64,000 bases of DNA, from NCBI RefSeq assembly GCF_000265075.1, contig NZ_AJYA01000002.1, positions 211,768-275,767 on the forward strand, in the 5' to 3' direction. A program made the position numbers and the translations under genes. The DNA comes from Nitritalea halalkaliphila LW7. GTDB lineage: Bacteria; Bacteroidota; Bacteroidia; Cytophagales; Cyclobacteriaceae. Of the stretch, positions 19,254-29,007 are shown piece by piece. The first letter of the stretch is position 1, and each line of letters opens with the position of its first letter. The notes under the pieces are model-generated. The model made no database searches and was not told where the DNA came from. It was given only the letters and a program-made list of their open reading frames with translations.

Positions 19254-22200
19254 ATGCATGGTAAGGAGGACCTCCTTAACGAGCTATACGTGAAAAAGTA
19301 TCAGGAATTTAAGCAGGTGGATTATCCCCAGATCGCCGAGGATATTCTTCGATTTTGGAAAGAAAATGGCACCTTCCAAGCCTCTGTGGATCAGCGTGAA
19401 GGAGCAGAAACGTTTACCTTTTTCGAAGGTCCTCCTTCTGCGAACGGCACGCCGGGCATTCACCATGTCATGGCCCGCACCCTGAAAGATATTTTTTGTC
19501 GCTATAAAACCCTGAAAGCTTCCAAGTGAAGCGAAAAGGGGGCTGGGACACCCATGGCCTGCCCGTGGAACTCCAAGTGGAAAAAGAACTGGGCATCACC
19601 AAAGAAGATATCGGCAAGAAAATTTCCGTGGAGGAGTATAATGCCCGCTGCCGCGAAACGGTCATGCGCTTTAAGGATGAGTGGGACGCCCTCACCGAGC
19701 AGATCGGCTACTGGGTGGATCTGGATGACCCGTACATAACTTTTGAACCGAAATACATCGAGTCGCTCTGGCATCTTCTTCGCAGACTTTACGATAAGGG
19801 CCTGCTGTATAAGGGCTACACGATCCAGCCCTACTCTCCGGCTGCAGGTACCGGGCTTAGTTCCCACGAGCTGAACCAGCCGGGCTGCTACCGCGAGGTG
19901 AAGGACACTTCCATCACCGCTCAGTTTAAACTGCGCGAAGCGGAAAATACCTATGTACTGGCCTGGACCACGACGCCTGGACCCTTCCTTCTAACTCCGC
20001 GCTCGCCGTGGGGAGTCATCTCGATTATGTGAAGGTGGAGACCTTTAACCCCTACACCTTCGAGCGGCAGTTCGTGATTTTAGCGGAGAAGCGAATGCAG
20101 AGTTACTTGCAGCCGAAAGGCGCTGAAGGGGACTTAGATGCCTACAAGCCAGGGGATAAGGTGATTCCCTACCGTCTGGTGGAGCGCTTTAAAGGGGAGG
20201 CCCTGCTGGGCCAAAGCTACGAGCAGCTGCTACCTATCCCTGAACTGAACCTGCCTGCGCCAGCCTTCACCATCGTGGCTGGGGACTATGTGACGACCGA
20301 AGATGGTACCGGAATCGTACACCTGGCAAAGGCCTTCGGAGCGGATGACTTCCGCACCCTCGTACAGCAGGGCATTCCTGGGGTTTTCGTACAAGACGAA
20401 ACGGGGGCCGACGTACCTGTGGTGGATAAGCAAGGTAAGTTTTTGCCGGTGGTAGGGGCTTACCTGGCGGCCAAGTTGGAGGAGCACGGCATCACTGCGC
20501 ATAAAACCTTCGGGCCGGATGATTTTTATGTAAAAAACTATACCGGCGAGGACGAAGCGCATCCCGATTTTAAATCCACAGACGTGCTCATCTCCATCAT
20601 CCTGAAAAATGAAAACAAAGCCTTTAAGGTAGAGAAATACGAGCACAGCTACCCGCACTGCTGGAGAACGGATAAGCCCATTCTCTATTATCCGCTCGAA
20701 AGCTGGTTTATCAAAACGACGGCTTATAAAGACCGTCTTGTGGAGCTGAATAAAACGATCAACTGGAAGCCGGAAGCTACCGGAACAGGTCGTTTTGGCA
20801 ACTGGCTTGAAAATTTAGTGGACTGGAACCTGAGCCGGAGCCGCTTCTGGGGCACTCCGCTGCCGATTTGGCGCACGGAGGATGGCACAGAGGAGCGCTG
20901 CATCGGCTCCATCGCGGAACTGGAAGCAGGCATCGAAGAGTCCATCGCGAAAGGCTTTATGAAGGCCTCCCCATACGCGGATAAGCCGGTGGACCTGCAC
21001 CGCCCTTTTGTGGACGATGTGGTACTGGTTTCTGCCTCCGGCAAAGCCATGTACCGAGAGCCCGACTTGATCGATGTGTGGTTCGATTCCGGCGCCATGC
21101 CTTATGCGCAGTGGCACTACCCTTTTGAAAATGAGGCCCTTTTTGAGGCTAACTATCCCGCAGATTACATTGCTGAAGGCGTGGACCAAACGCGCGGCTG
21201 GTTCTTTACCCTGCATGCCATCGCCGTCATGCTCTTCGATCAGGTGGCGTTTAAAAACGTGATCGCGAATGGTCTGGTGCTGGATAAAAATGGGAATAAG
21301 ATGTCCAAGCGTCTCGGTAATGCGGTGAACCCCTTTGAGACCTTGAAGACTTTCGGGCCGGATGCCTTACGCTGGTACATGCTGAGTAATGCGAACCCTT
21401 GGGACAATCTAAAATTCAATACCGATGGCGTCGGAGAGGTGCAGCGTCGCTTCTTCGGGACGCTCCAAAATACCTATAATTTCTTCGCTTTATACGCGAA
21501 TCTGGACCAGTTCGTTTATAAGCAGGAGCAGGTGATTCCGGTGGCACAGCGACCAGAGCTCGATCGCTGGATCAGCTCCAAGCTGCAGTCGCTTATCCTG
21601 GAGGTGGAGCAGGCCATGGATCAGTACGACGCTACCCGAGCCACGCGTGCGATTATGAACTTTACAGTGGATCAGCTCTCGAACTGGTATGTGCGCCTTG
21701 CGCGTAAAAGATTCTGGAGAGGGGAGCTCACTGTGGACAAGCAGGCTGCCTACGAGACCTTATATGAGAATCTGTTTACGCTAAGCCAGCTGATGGCTTC
21801 CTTTGCGCCGTTTTATTCGGACTGGTTGTATCAGCAGCTTACCGCCGCGGTGCGCGCGGAAGGGGCCACACTACCGACTTCCATCCACCTGACGGACTGG
21901 CTGGAGGCCGATAGCGCTCTAATCGATACAGAGCTGGAGCAGAGCATGCAGCTGGCACAGGATATCTCTTCACTGGTGCATGGTCTCCGGAAGCGGGATA
22001 AACTTAAAGTGCGTCAGCCGCTGCAGAAGATATTAATTCCCGTGCTGGATCCTGCCGTGAGAACGCGCATCGAGCAGGTGGAAGACCTGATTAAGAGCGA
22101 GGTAAATATCAAAGAAGTGGCCTACATCGACGACACCTCAGGAATCCTCGTGAAGCAAGTGAAACCGAATTTTAAGTTGCTCGGGAAAAAATTCGGGCCG

Positions 22201-22677
22201 CTGCTGAAGCAGGTGGGTGCTGTTATTCAGGGCTGGGGTGCTGCCGAGATCGCCGAGATCGAGCGAGCCGGTCAGGTGCAGGTCCTTTTGGCCGAAGGCC
22301 AAACGGTGGACATCACACTGGAAGAGGTGCTGATCACCTCACAAGATATTCCAGGCTGGTCCGTGGCGAGCGATCGTGGCGTGACGGTGGCGCTGGATGT
22401 GACGCTGACTCCGGAGCTGGAGCAGGAAGGGCTGGCGCGTGAGCTGGTAAACCGGATCCAAAACATCCGAAAGGATATGGGGCTGGAGGTGCAGGACAAG
22501 ATCAGCGTGCAGCTGGCCAGTACGCACCCGAGCTTAGCAGCCACTCTGGGAGGCTTCGCTTCTTATATCCAGGCCGAGACACAGGCCCTCTATCTCGAGC
22601 AGGTGGAGGAGATGCAGGATGGCGTTCTGCTGGATTTGGAAGAGTTACAAGTTTTTGTGAATTTGCACAAAATATAA
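19254..22677 (+). CDS. ileS: Isoleucyl-tRNA synthetase (two frameshifts)
   Basis: Charges tRNA-Ile in the cytoplasm. The HIGH-type motif is in PPSANGTPGIHHVMAR and the KMSKS loop reads NGNKMSKRLGN; between them is the CP1 editing domain. The frame slips twice. A G is missing at about 19517 (AAAGCTTCC for AAAGGCTTCC, restoring KGFQVKRKGGWDTHGLP) and a T at about 19978 (restoring TTTPWTLPSNSALAVGSH). Corrected length is about 1141 residues, usual for the Bacteroidota enzyme. ATG 19254 gives a slightly long N-terminus; the conserved part begins at KKYQEFKQVDYPQIAE, so a later start is possible. A TTTTGGCC-GAA-GGCCAAA hairpin lies inside at 22286-22303. Confidence 0.96.
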
Positions 22678-22679
22678 AT

Positions 22680-22719
22680 AGCAGCGGCCGAGCTTTCTGT
22701 GCGGAGAGCTCGGCTGCTT
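22680..22719 (+). other. Hairpin between ileS and lspA
   Basis: AGCAGCGGCCGAGCT pairs with AGCTCGGCTGCT with one bulge, around a 12-base loop. There is no T-run, so it is a weak terminator at best and may be a processing or stability element inside an ileS-lspA message. Confidence 0.35.
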
Positions 22720-22731
22720 AATCAAGGTGGT

Positions 22732-23391
22732 ATGAAATACTGGAAATATTTTGGCATTACACTGCTTATCATCGCGCTGGATCAGGCGGTGAAGCTGTGG
22801 GTGCACTATCAAATGGATTTTGGCACGCCGGGCCAGATTAAAGTGCTAGGGGACTGGTTTAAGCTCCACTACACGACTAACCCGGGCATGGCTTTCGGCA
22901 TGCAGCTGGGGACGGAATACGGCAAGCTCATCCTGACCAGCTTCCGCCTGGTGGCCATGCTCGGTATCGGCTACTACCTCTTTTACCTTATCCGTGAAAA
23001 GCAGCACTGGGGCTACCTGGTGAGCATCGCGCTTATTTTGGGAGGTGCGATCGGAAACCTGATCGACAGCGTTTTTTACGGGGTTTGGTTGGAAAATGCA
23101 CCGTATAACGCACCGACCCCCTGGTTCCATGGGCAGGTGATCGACATGTTTTACATCGATATCTGGGAGGGCATAGTACCGGAGTGGATTCCTTTTTGGG
23201 GAGGGTCTTATACAGCACTTTGGCCGATTTTTAACATTGCAGATGCTGCTATTTTCGTCGGCGTGGGCATCATATTAGTCTTTCAAAACACCTTTTTTAA
23301 GCCCGAATCTGCTGCGAATGCGAAAAATGACGATGCGCCTCTGGATGACATCCAAAGGCAATTCATAGAGGATCGCGATAAGGATTCCTGA
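22732..23391 (+). CDS. lspA: Lipoprotein signal peptidase
   Basis: An inner-membrane aspartic peptidase that removes lipoprotein signal peptides; several lipoproteins of this window (hmuT, hmuY, NlpC) would be its substrates. Hydrophobic segments and the catalytic aspartates in GGAIGNLIDSVFYG and FNIADAAIFVG are visible, along with the early DQAVKLWV. I start it at ATG 22732 (MKYWKYFG), because the frame upstream overlaps the hairpin. Length is 219 residues, with a periplasmic insertion between the two aspartates typical of Bacteroidota. Confidence 0.93.
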   Translation: MKYWKYFGITLLIIALDQAVKLWVHYQMDFGTPGQIKVLGDWFKLHYTTNPGMAFGMQLGTEYGKLILTSFRLVAMLGIGYYLFYLIREKQHWGYLVSIALILGGAIGNLIDSVFYGVWLENAPYNAPTPWFHGQVIDMFYIDIWEGIVPEWIPFWGGSYTALWPIFNIADAAIFVGVGIILVFQNTFFKPESAANAKNDDAPLDDIQRQFIEDRDKDS

Positions 23392-23425
23392 TGCTGAGCC
23401 TGACTGGAAAGCCTGGTTCGGGGAT

Positions 23426-24031
23426 ATGAGCTGGGAAACCCTCAGCCCCTTAGAGGCGGTGGCGGTTTTTTTCGGCATCGTAAGTGTGCTCTTTTCGATT
23501 CGCAAGCATATCGCCGTGTTCCCTACCGGCATCATCAGCACGTTTATTTACCTGTTTATCTGTTGGGAGTACAAGTTGTACGCGGACATGGGAATAAACG
23601 GGTATTACACGCTGATGTCAGTGTACGGCTGGTGGCTTTGGGCGCAGCCCAAAGGTCCTTTACCCGAGCGCCCCGTCAGCTGGATGCTTCCTCAGGAGCG
23701 CTGGATCAGTGTGGGCCTGTTTGTACTGAGCTATGGGTCGCTGTATGCTGTCTTAGCGCAATTTACGGACTCGGATGTGCCCTATTGGGACAGCTTTACC
23801 ACCTCTTCCGCCTTCGTGGCGATGTGGTTGATGGCAAAAAAGAAGGTAGAAAACTGGATTTTTTGGATCATCACAGACCTAGTATCTGTGCCGCTGTACC
23901 TGTATAAAGGTCTCCCACTGACCGCTTTTCAGTTTGCATTTTTCACCGTTTTGGCTGTCATCGGGCTGCGTTCTTGGTATCTGACCGTGAAGCGCAGGCC
24001 GCAGCCGAACTTCCGAGAGTCCCATGTTTAG
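23426..24031 (+). CDS. pnuC: PnuC-family vitamin transporter
   Basis: A 201-residue inner-membrane facilitator with about seven hydrophobic helices. Hallmarks of the PnuC family are the N-terminal FFGIVSVLFSIRKHIAVFPTGI, the aromatic NGYYTLMSVYGWWLW and the C-terminal WIITDLVSVPLYLYKGLPLTAFQF. PnuC proteins take up nicotinamide riboside, trapped by phosphorylation; PnuT relatives take up thiamine. The overlapping NadR-like kinase (8 bases) favours nicotinamide riboside, but the TPP riboswitch and receptor just downstream make thiamine a real alternative. A TTTGGGC-GCA-GCCCAAA hairpin lies inside at 23637-23653. Confidence 0.85.
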   Translation: MSWETLSPLEAVAVFFGIVSVLFSIRKHIAVFPTGIISTFIYLFICWEYKLYADMGINGYYTLMSVYGWWLWAQPKGPLPERPVSWMLPQERWISVGLFVLSYGSLYAVLAQFTDSDVPYWDSFTTSSAFVAMWLMAKKKVENWIFWIITDLVSVPLYLYKGLPLTAFQFAFFTVLAVIGLRSWYLTVKRRPQPNFRESHV

Positions 24032-24543
24032 TGTCGCCATCGTCGGAACGGAGTCCTCGGGCAAGAGCACCCTAGCCCGCGCCCTGCAAGCGGCCTTAGG
24101 GGGACATTATGTGCCGGAATTTGCGCGGAGCTACTTAGCAGGTCAGCAGCCACCCTACTTGCGCGAGACGCTTTGGGAAATCGCGAAAGGCCAGCTGGCA
24201 GCAGAGGCCGCCGCCCGTGCCAGTCAGCCGCCCTATCTCTGGTGTGATACCAGCATGCTGACGATGAAAATCTGGGAGGAGCATGCCTTTGGGGCGGTAG
24301 CCCCTTTATCGCAGCAGCCTATGCCCAGCATCCTTATGCCCTGTATGTGTTACCAGATTATCGTCTGCCCTGGGAGCCGGATCCCTGCGCGAGTTCCCGA
24401 ATCCTGAGGATCGTGCGTACTTTCATGCTTGGCATAAGCGCGAGATCCGCCTAAGCCCGGTACCTCTATTGGAGACGAGCGGCAGCGTGGAGGAGCAAGT
24501 GCATCAGGTAATAAATAAAGTGCGCGATTTGGAATACGAATAG
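24024..24543 (+). CDS. NadR-like nucleoside kinase, AAA_28 type (two frameshifts)
   Basis: A P-loop kinase related to the ribosylnicotinamide kinase domain of NadR. The start reads MFSVAIVGTESSGKSTLARAL, the Walker A of the family, followed by VPEFARSYL and LWCDTSMLTMKIW. The frame slips near 24305 and near 24384; adding one C to each run restores FIAAAYAQHPYALYVLPDYRLPWEPDP and then LREFPNPEDRAYFHAWHKRE, ending at TAG 24541-24543, about 173 residues. It would phosphorylate the vitamin brought in by PnuC. The next gene's promoter lies inside its last codons. Confidence 0.78.
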
Positions 24544-24559
24544 GTAGCGCGTACATTTG
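24528..24559 (+). promoter_or_regulatory. Promoter of the riboswitch-controlled receptor
   Basis: TTTG (24528-24531), 20 bases, TACATTTG (24552-24559): a perfect match to the Bacteroidota consensus. The -33 box is inside the NadR-like gene. The predicted start, about 24563, is just before the riboswitch. Confidence 0.75.
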
Positions 24560-24569
24560 CAGCACGATC

Positions 24570-24645
24570 ATGAGGGGGTGCCTTAATATAACGGGCTGAG
24601 ATCATACCCATCTACCTGATCCGGGTAATGCCGGCGTAGGGAACA
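24570..24645 (+). ncRNA. TPP riboswitch (THI element)
   Basis: The aptamer core is complete: GGGGGTGCC, then GGGCTGAGA (24593-24601) with a facing TACCC, then ACCTGATC (24614-24621), GGGTAATGCC and the closing GCGTAGGGAA. These are the conserved pyrimidine- and pyrophosphate-sensing elements of the thiamine pyrophosphate riboswitch. About 130 bases of leader separate it from the receptor ATG at 24780. I saw no strong terminator with a T-run there, so control may act on translation or through a weaker hairpin (GGCTTTCTC/GAGAGCC region near 24730-24750). Confidence 0.95.
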
Positions 24646-24779
24646 TGAAAACGTCTAAAATTTTCCGGGAAATCGTGCGCACATGCGCCAAAGGGACTTT
24701 TATGCCGTTCGGGTAAAACCATTAGGGGCTTTCTCACCTCAGGAGAGCCTGTGTTTCACCATTATTACCAGTTCTACAC

Positions 24780-27182
24780 ATGAAAAAGTATGTTTTATGC
24801 TGCCTGCTCGGCCTCTTTCAGTGGACGAGTGCTTGGGCGCAGCACAGTCTGCAGGGCACTGTCTACGATGGCGCTGGCCAGCCGCTAGCGGGAGCCTCCC
24901 TGATGGTTTTGGGCGAAGCCCCAAAGGGCCAAATCAGTGATGCTGAGGGACAGTTTCGCTTTCAGGCTTTGGCCGAAGGCAAAATCCAGCTGCAGGTGTC
25001 TTTTATCGGTTTTAAGACCCAGCGAATCGAGGTACAGCTGCCGCGAACTAGCCCGCTCACCATTACCTTAGAGGAACAGACGTTTACGACGGAGGCCTTC
25101 GTGGTATATGGGACGCGCGCAAGTGAGCTGGTGCCGACCACCTTCCAAAATATCGATAAGCAGGAGCTGGGCAAGCTGAACCTGGGGCAGGACCTGCCGA
25201 TGCTTCTGAACTATACGCCTTCCGTGGTGACCTTTTCCGATGCGGGAGCAGGGATCGGGTACACGGGCCTGCGGATTCGAGGGAGTGACCAAACGCGCAT
25301 TAATGTGACCTTAAATGGTATTCCACTCAACGATGCCGAGTCACATGGCGTTTTTTGGGTCAATATGCCGGATTTTGCTTCGTCGGTGGAAAGCATTCAG
25401 ATCCAGCGCGGGGTGGGAACCTCCACAAATGGTGCGGCGACTTTCGGTGCTAGCCTGAACATTCAGACTGATGTGCTGGAAGAGGAGGCTTACGCTGAGG
25501 TGGATAATGGAGTGGGCTCCTTCGGGACACTGCGCCACACCGTGAAGGCGGGCACGGGGCTGCTGGCGGACCGCTGGGCCATGGATATGCGCCTGTCTCG
25601 ACTGACTTCGGATGGCTACATCGATCGAGCAAGCTCAGATATGCGGGCTTTTTTCGTGAGTGGAGGCTATTATGGAGAAAAACACATGCTGAAGGTAAAT
25701 ATTTTTTCCGGTCAGCAAGAAACGTATCAGGCCTGGGAAGGAGTACCAGAACATCTGCTGGCTACTCAGCGAACCTTTAATCCATATACGTACGATAATC
25801 AGGTAGATAATTATCAGCAGGATCATTATCAACTCATTTACACGGGGCAGCTGGCGCCGAATTGGAATGCCCATGCCGCCCTGCATTACACCTATGGTAG
25901 GGGGTACTTTGAGCAGTTCCGTCCGAATGATCGGCTGCGCAATTATGGGCTGCCGGCGCTTCAAATTGGAGGCCAAAGCATCGAGCGTATGGACATCATC
26001 CGCCGTCGCTGGCTGGATAATGATTTCTATGGCGCGGTGTACTCCATAAATTATGTTTCAGATGACGGGCGCTTGGATGCTATCGTGGGAGGTGGAGCGA
26101 ATCGCTATGTAGGTGACCACTTTGGTGAGTTGATCTGGATGCAGTTTGCGGCGGATAATGCCATTCGCGACCGCTACTACGATAACGTGGCCACGAAGGA
26201 CGATGTAAATGTCTATTCTAAGTTCACCTATGAATGGCTGCCGCGCTTGCATGTCTTTGGAGACCTGCAGTGGCGGGGTATTGGGTATACTTTCGAGGGT
26301 ATAAATAATGACCTGCGGGATGTGAGTGGCGAGGTACAGTTCAGTTTCTGGAACCCAAAGGCCGGTTTTACTTACCTGTTATCGGATAAGGCGAGTGTGT
26401 ATGCAAGCTATGCGGTGGCCAATCGTGAGCCTGTTCGTCGGGATTTTACGGATTCTCCTATCGTAGATAGAGCTCCTCGCCCAGAGCGCATGCAGAATGT
26501 GGAGGCAGGGATTCGCGCTAAGAGCGGGCGCTGGAATTATGAGGCCACCCTTTACTTGATGGATTACCGAGATCAGCTTGTGCTGACGGGTCAGGTGAAC
26601 GATGTAGGCGCTTATGTGCGGGATAATGTGGATAATTCGTATCGTGCGGGTATCGAGCTGATGGGGGGCTATGCACTGAGCTCGAAGTGGCGAGTAGGAG
26701 GTAACGCGGCCTTCAGCCGCAATAAGATTCGAGAATTTACGGCCTTTATAGATGATTTTTCTGGGGAGGCGTTCCGCCAGGAGGAGCAGACCTTTACGCA
26801 CACGACGCTGGCTTTCTCGCCTGATGTGGTCGCTGCTGGTCATATTGATTTTGAACCTGTGAAGGGCTTGGAGTTGAATTTGTTCCAAAAGTACGTCGGC
26901 AGTCAGTTTTTAGATAACACGATGAATGCGGATAGGATGCTGGCGGCATTTTGGACCACGGATGTGCGCGCCAGTTACCGCTTTAAAACGGGGGTATTGC
27001 CCGAGGTGACCGCCACGCTTATGGTATATAATGTTTTTAACCGTCTCTATGAGCCAAATGGCTATACGTTTAGCTACTTTTTACCGGATGAGGGGCCTTC
27101 GGGTCGGACTTTGGTGACGGAGAACTTTTTTTATCCGATGGCGGGAACGAATTTTCTGGCAAGCTTAAAGGTACGTTTTTAA
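24780..27182 (+). CDS. TonB-dependent receptor under TPP control, probable thiamine receptor
   Basis: An 800-residue outer-membrane receptor: signal peptide ending in SAWAQ, a carboxypeptidase-regulatory-like domain (about residues 22-105), a plug domain with GLRIRGSDQTRINVTLNGIPLNDAESHGVFWVNMPD (by pattern, about 160-200), and a beta-barrel ending in a LKVRF strand. The conserved DAESHGVFW is common to a receptor group often found beside thiamine genes in Bacteroidota. The TPP riboswitch upstream implies repression when thiamine pyrophosphate is plentiful, so thiamine or a precursor is the likely ligand (inference). It is a single-gene unit ending in a strong terminator; the inner-membrane step may be the adjacent PnuC protein. 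Confidence 0.9.
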   Translation: MKKYVLCCLLGLFQWTSAWAQHSLQGTVYDGAGQPLAGASLMVLGEAPKGQISDAEGQFRFQALAEGKIQLQVSFIGFKTQRIEVQLPRTSPLTITLEEQTFTTEAFVVYGTRASELVPTTFQNIDKQELGKLNLGQDLPMLLNYTPSVVTFSDAGAGIGYTGLRIRGSDQTRINVTLNGIPLNDAESHGVFWVNMPDFASSVESIQIQRGVGTSTNGAATFGASLNIQTDVLEEEAYAEVDNGVGSFGTLRHTVKAGTGLLADRWAMDMRLSRLTSDGYIDRASSDMRAFFVSGGYYGEKHMLKVNIFSGQQETYQAWEGVPEHLLATQRTFNPYTYDNQVDNYQQDHYQLIYTGQLAPNWNAHAALHYTYGRGYFEQFRPNDRLRNYGLPALQIGGQSIERMDIIRRRWLDNDFYGAVYSINYVSDDGRLDAIVGGGANRYVGDHFGELIWMQFAADNAIRDRYYDNVATKDDVNVYSKFTYEWLPRLHVFGDLQWRGIGYTFEGINNDLRDVSGEVQFSFWNPKAGFTYLLSDKASVYASYAVANREPVRRDFTDSPIVDRAPRPERMQNVEAGIRAKSGRWNYEATLYLMDYRDQLVLTGQVNDVGAYVRDNVDNSYRAGIELMGGYALSSKWRVGGNAAFSRNKIREFTAFIDDFSGEAFRQEEQTFTHTTLAFSPDVVAAGHIDFEPVKGLELNLFQKYVGSQFLDNTMNADRMLAAFWTTDVRASYRFKTGVLPEVTATLMVYNVFNRLYEPNGYTFSYFLPDEGPSGRTLVTENFFYPMAGTNFLASLKVRF

Positions 27183-27206
27183 AGGTACACATGTAGTATG
27201 CTATCC

Positions 27207-27246
27207 ATCCCCCGAGCAGTGATTTCATCTACTCGGGGGGGTATTT
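27207..27246 (+). terminator. Intrinsic terminator after the TPP-regulated receptor
   Basis: CCCCCGAG (27209-27216) pairs with CTCGGGGG (27232-27239) around a 15-base loop, followed by a T-rich stretch. Confidence 0.7.
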
Positions 27247-27407
27247 GTTAGGCATGTAACGGAAGGGAGTTAGATAATTTTTTGAGAAATTGGCTTACAT
27301 TACCATTTTTTATGGGATTTGTTTTTAATAGCTAGCCTTTTCTTGTATATTGAGATTCGTTCAAGTGAATTATATTTGGTTTAAACTTTTTTAAAATCTA
27401 TAAATTA

Positions 27408-27881
27408 ATGGCTCGGTTCAATAATGTCAAGCTGCTCTGGAGTCTTATACTCCAGAGCAGCTTACTTCTTATCTTTTTTGCGTGCAAAAAACCAAATGCT
27501 TCTGTAGATAGTTTTCGGATAGTAGAGCACGCTGCCTCAAAGCAATCGTTAGGCCTAGAGCTAGTTCAAAATTTGAGTCTCTACATTGACGATAAAAGCC
27601 TTCCCTTTTATGATTTATACCAAATTTATACCGAAGGGGAAGAACAGTTTTTAGTGGGCTTCAATAGGCAGCGATTAAGTCTAGATTTTATTCCATTTGC
27701 TAAGAATAATTCAGAAGCATGTTTTCATTTGACCTTTGAGGAGGAGGGACCTAGTGCTGTAGATGCTGATTTAGATATCTTCCATGTATTTAGTCGGGAT
27801 AGTATCGTGACACTCGTAGATCGAGAACGTAAATTTCAAGTTTTTTCTGTTAACAACGGCCCTTACTTGTTACTGAAATAA
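27408..27881 (+). CDS. Short lipoprotein resembling the N-terminal part of DUF4221 proteins
   Basis: A 157-residue protein with a lipoprotein signal (LLLIFFACKK, cysteine at about residue 26). The pattern FLVGFNRQRLSLDF, a LTFEEEGPSAV segment and FHVFSRDSIVTLVDRERKFQVFSV is like the first blade-like repeats of DUF4221 proteins of Cyclobacteriaceae, which are usually well over 300 residues. It therefore looks truncated or a short variant. The stop is followed directly (no gap) by the ATG of the next gene. Base composition is visibly AT-richer than in the flanking genes. A perfect 15-bp inverted repeat covers the signal-peptide codons. Function unknown. Confidence 0.6.
   Translation: MARFNNVKLLWSLILQSSLLLIFFACKKPNASVDSFRIVEHAASKQSLGLELVQNLSLYIDDKSLPFYDLYQIYTEGEEQFLVGFNRQRLSLDFIPFAKNNSEACFHLTFEEEGPSAVDADLDIFHVFSRDSIVTLVDRERKFQVFSVNNGPYLLLK
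27429..27463 (+). repeat. Perfect 15-bp hairpin inside the lipoprotein signal sequence
   Basis: AAGCTGCTCTGGAGT (27429-27443), loop CTTAT, ACTCCAGAGCAGCTT (27449-27463). It starts 21 bases into the gene and is followed by a T-rich stretch, so it could act as an early attenuator, an operator or an mRNA structure. Confidence 0.75.
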
Positions 27882-28961
27882 ATGAAAAAATTTATTATGC
27901 AAAGCTCTCGGCTTATAATTCAGGTTATTTTCTTGGTCAGTAGTATATTATTAGGCCCGTTTTCCTCTTTCGCGCAGGAAGAGGGACCCGAGCTGGTTTA
28001 TGGATGTGAAAATTGTAAAGTAACTTCTTATCTGCCCATGGGAGACTATAAGCTACTTTTATTCTCTAATGATAGAAACTATCTTAGGCGCAAATTATAC
28101 CTACTGGATAAACAAAACCTCATCGTGGATGAAATGAAGGTAGAGTCTTCCTCACACCTAGTACGTCTGAGTGAGCACACTTTTAGTGTCTTGGAGATTT
28201 CTATGGGCATTATCATACAAATTCAAAACGGTCGCTTGCAGGTTAAAGAAGCCTATGACCTATACGATCGCCCACGGATCATTCAGACGGCGCACATGTT
28301 TTTAACTCCCTATCACCTTTTTGGTATGACTCCGATAGAAGGAGCAGGAGAAAATGATGCACGGTATGTTCTTTATTCTATCAATCGACCGCTTATGCCA
28401 CAAGTCAATCCCAGGCGTATGGGGTATTATGGTTATTACCGCATGCGTGAAAACCCGCCTTTTCATTACACAGATATTTCCTATGCAGATACCGTTACAA
28501 TTTTTAGACCTAAGGGACCACCACTAGAACCGAGTGAATCGTTTTACATTAAATTTTGGTATGCCCAGGATATAGCATACAGCTGGCTGCCAGATTATAA
28601 AACGCTGATCGCTATGCATGCCGATAATGACAAACAGGTCAGCACATTTACCTCCTATGGGAAGGAAACGGAAATGCTTGCTTACATCGATTATACACGT
28701 GGTGATAGCTACATGCTTACGTGGGATCCAAAAATTAAAGAAGGAAGGACGTACACTTTGCACGAAGTGCAAAAAAACAAGACGCTCAAACCGGTGTATA
28801 GACTTCAGTTTAAGCCCATGCTCATCGATGACGGTTATGCCTATCAAAGCAGGGTAGGGGAGCGCCGCTTTGACCTATACCGCCATGCGCTGAAAGGTCA
28901 AGTTAGAGAGAAGATGCAGGATTTCGGAGCAGTCTCGGTGGGTGCGGCGCAAAATCTTTAG
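27882..28961 (+). CDS. Secreted protein of unknown function
   Basis: A 359-residue exported protein: signal peptide (LIIQVIFLVSSILLGPFSSFA, then QEEG) and no later membrane segment. Alternating strand-like segments, two CENCK-type cysteines near the mature N-terminus and a tyrosine-rich middle (GYYGYYRMRENPPFHY) are all that I recognise; it might be a beta-propeller, which is a guess. It abuts the DUF4221-like lipoprotein with no gap and shares its AT-richer composition, so the two are probably one transcript and may be a partner pair. A TTTGCAC-GAA-GTGCAAA hairpin lies at 28758-28774. Confidence 0.7.
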   Translation: MKKFIMQSSRLIIQVIFLVSSILLGPFSSFAQEEGPELVYGCENCKVTSYLPMGDYKLLLFSNDRNYLRRKLYLLDKQNLIVDEMKVESSSHLVRLSEHTFSVLEISMGIIIQIQNGRLQVKEAYDLYDRPRIIQTAHMFLTPYHLFGMTPIEGAGENDARYVLYSINRPLMPQVNPRRMGYYGYYRMRENPPFHYTDISYADTVTIFRPKGPPLEPSESFYIKFWYAQDIAYSWLPDYKTLIAMHADNDKQVSTFTSYGKETEMLAYIDYTRGDSYMLTWDPKIKEGRTYTLHEVQKNKTLKPVYRLQFKPMLIDDGYAYQSRVGERRFDLYRHALKGQVREKMQDFGAVSVGAAQNL

Positions 28962-29007
28962 ACATCATCTGCTCCCGATAGCTGAAAATAGGCCAGAGTA
29001 CCGCTCC

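Noticed and set aside
24683..24940. An 85-codon frame in the riboswitch leader.
   Set aside because: It overlaps the receptor in another frame and has no protein-like pattern.
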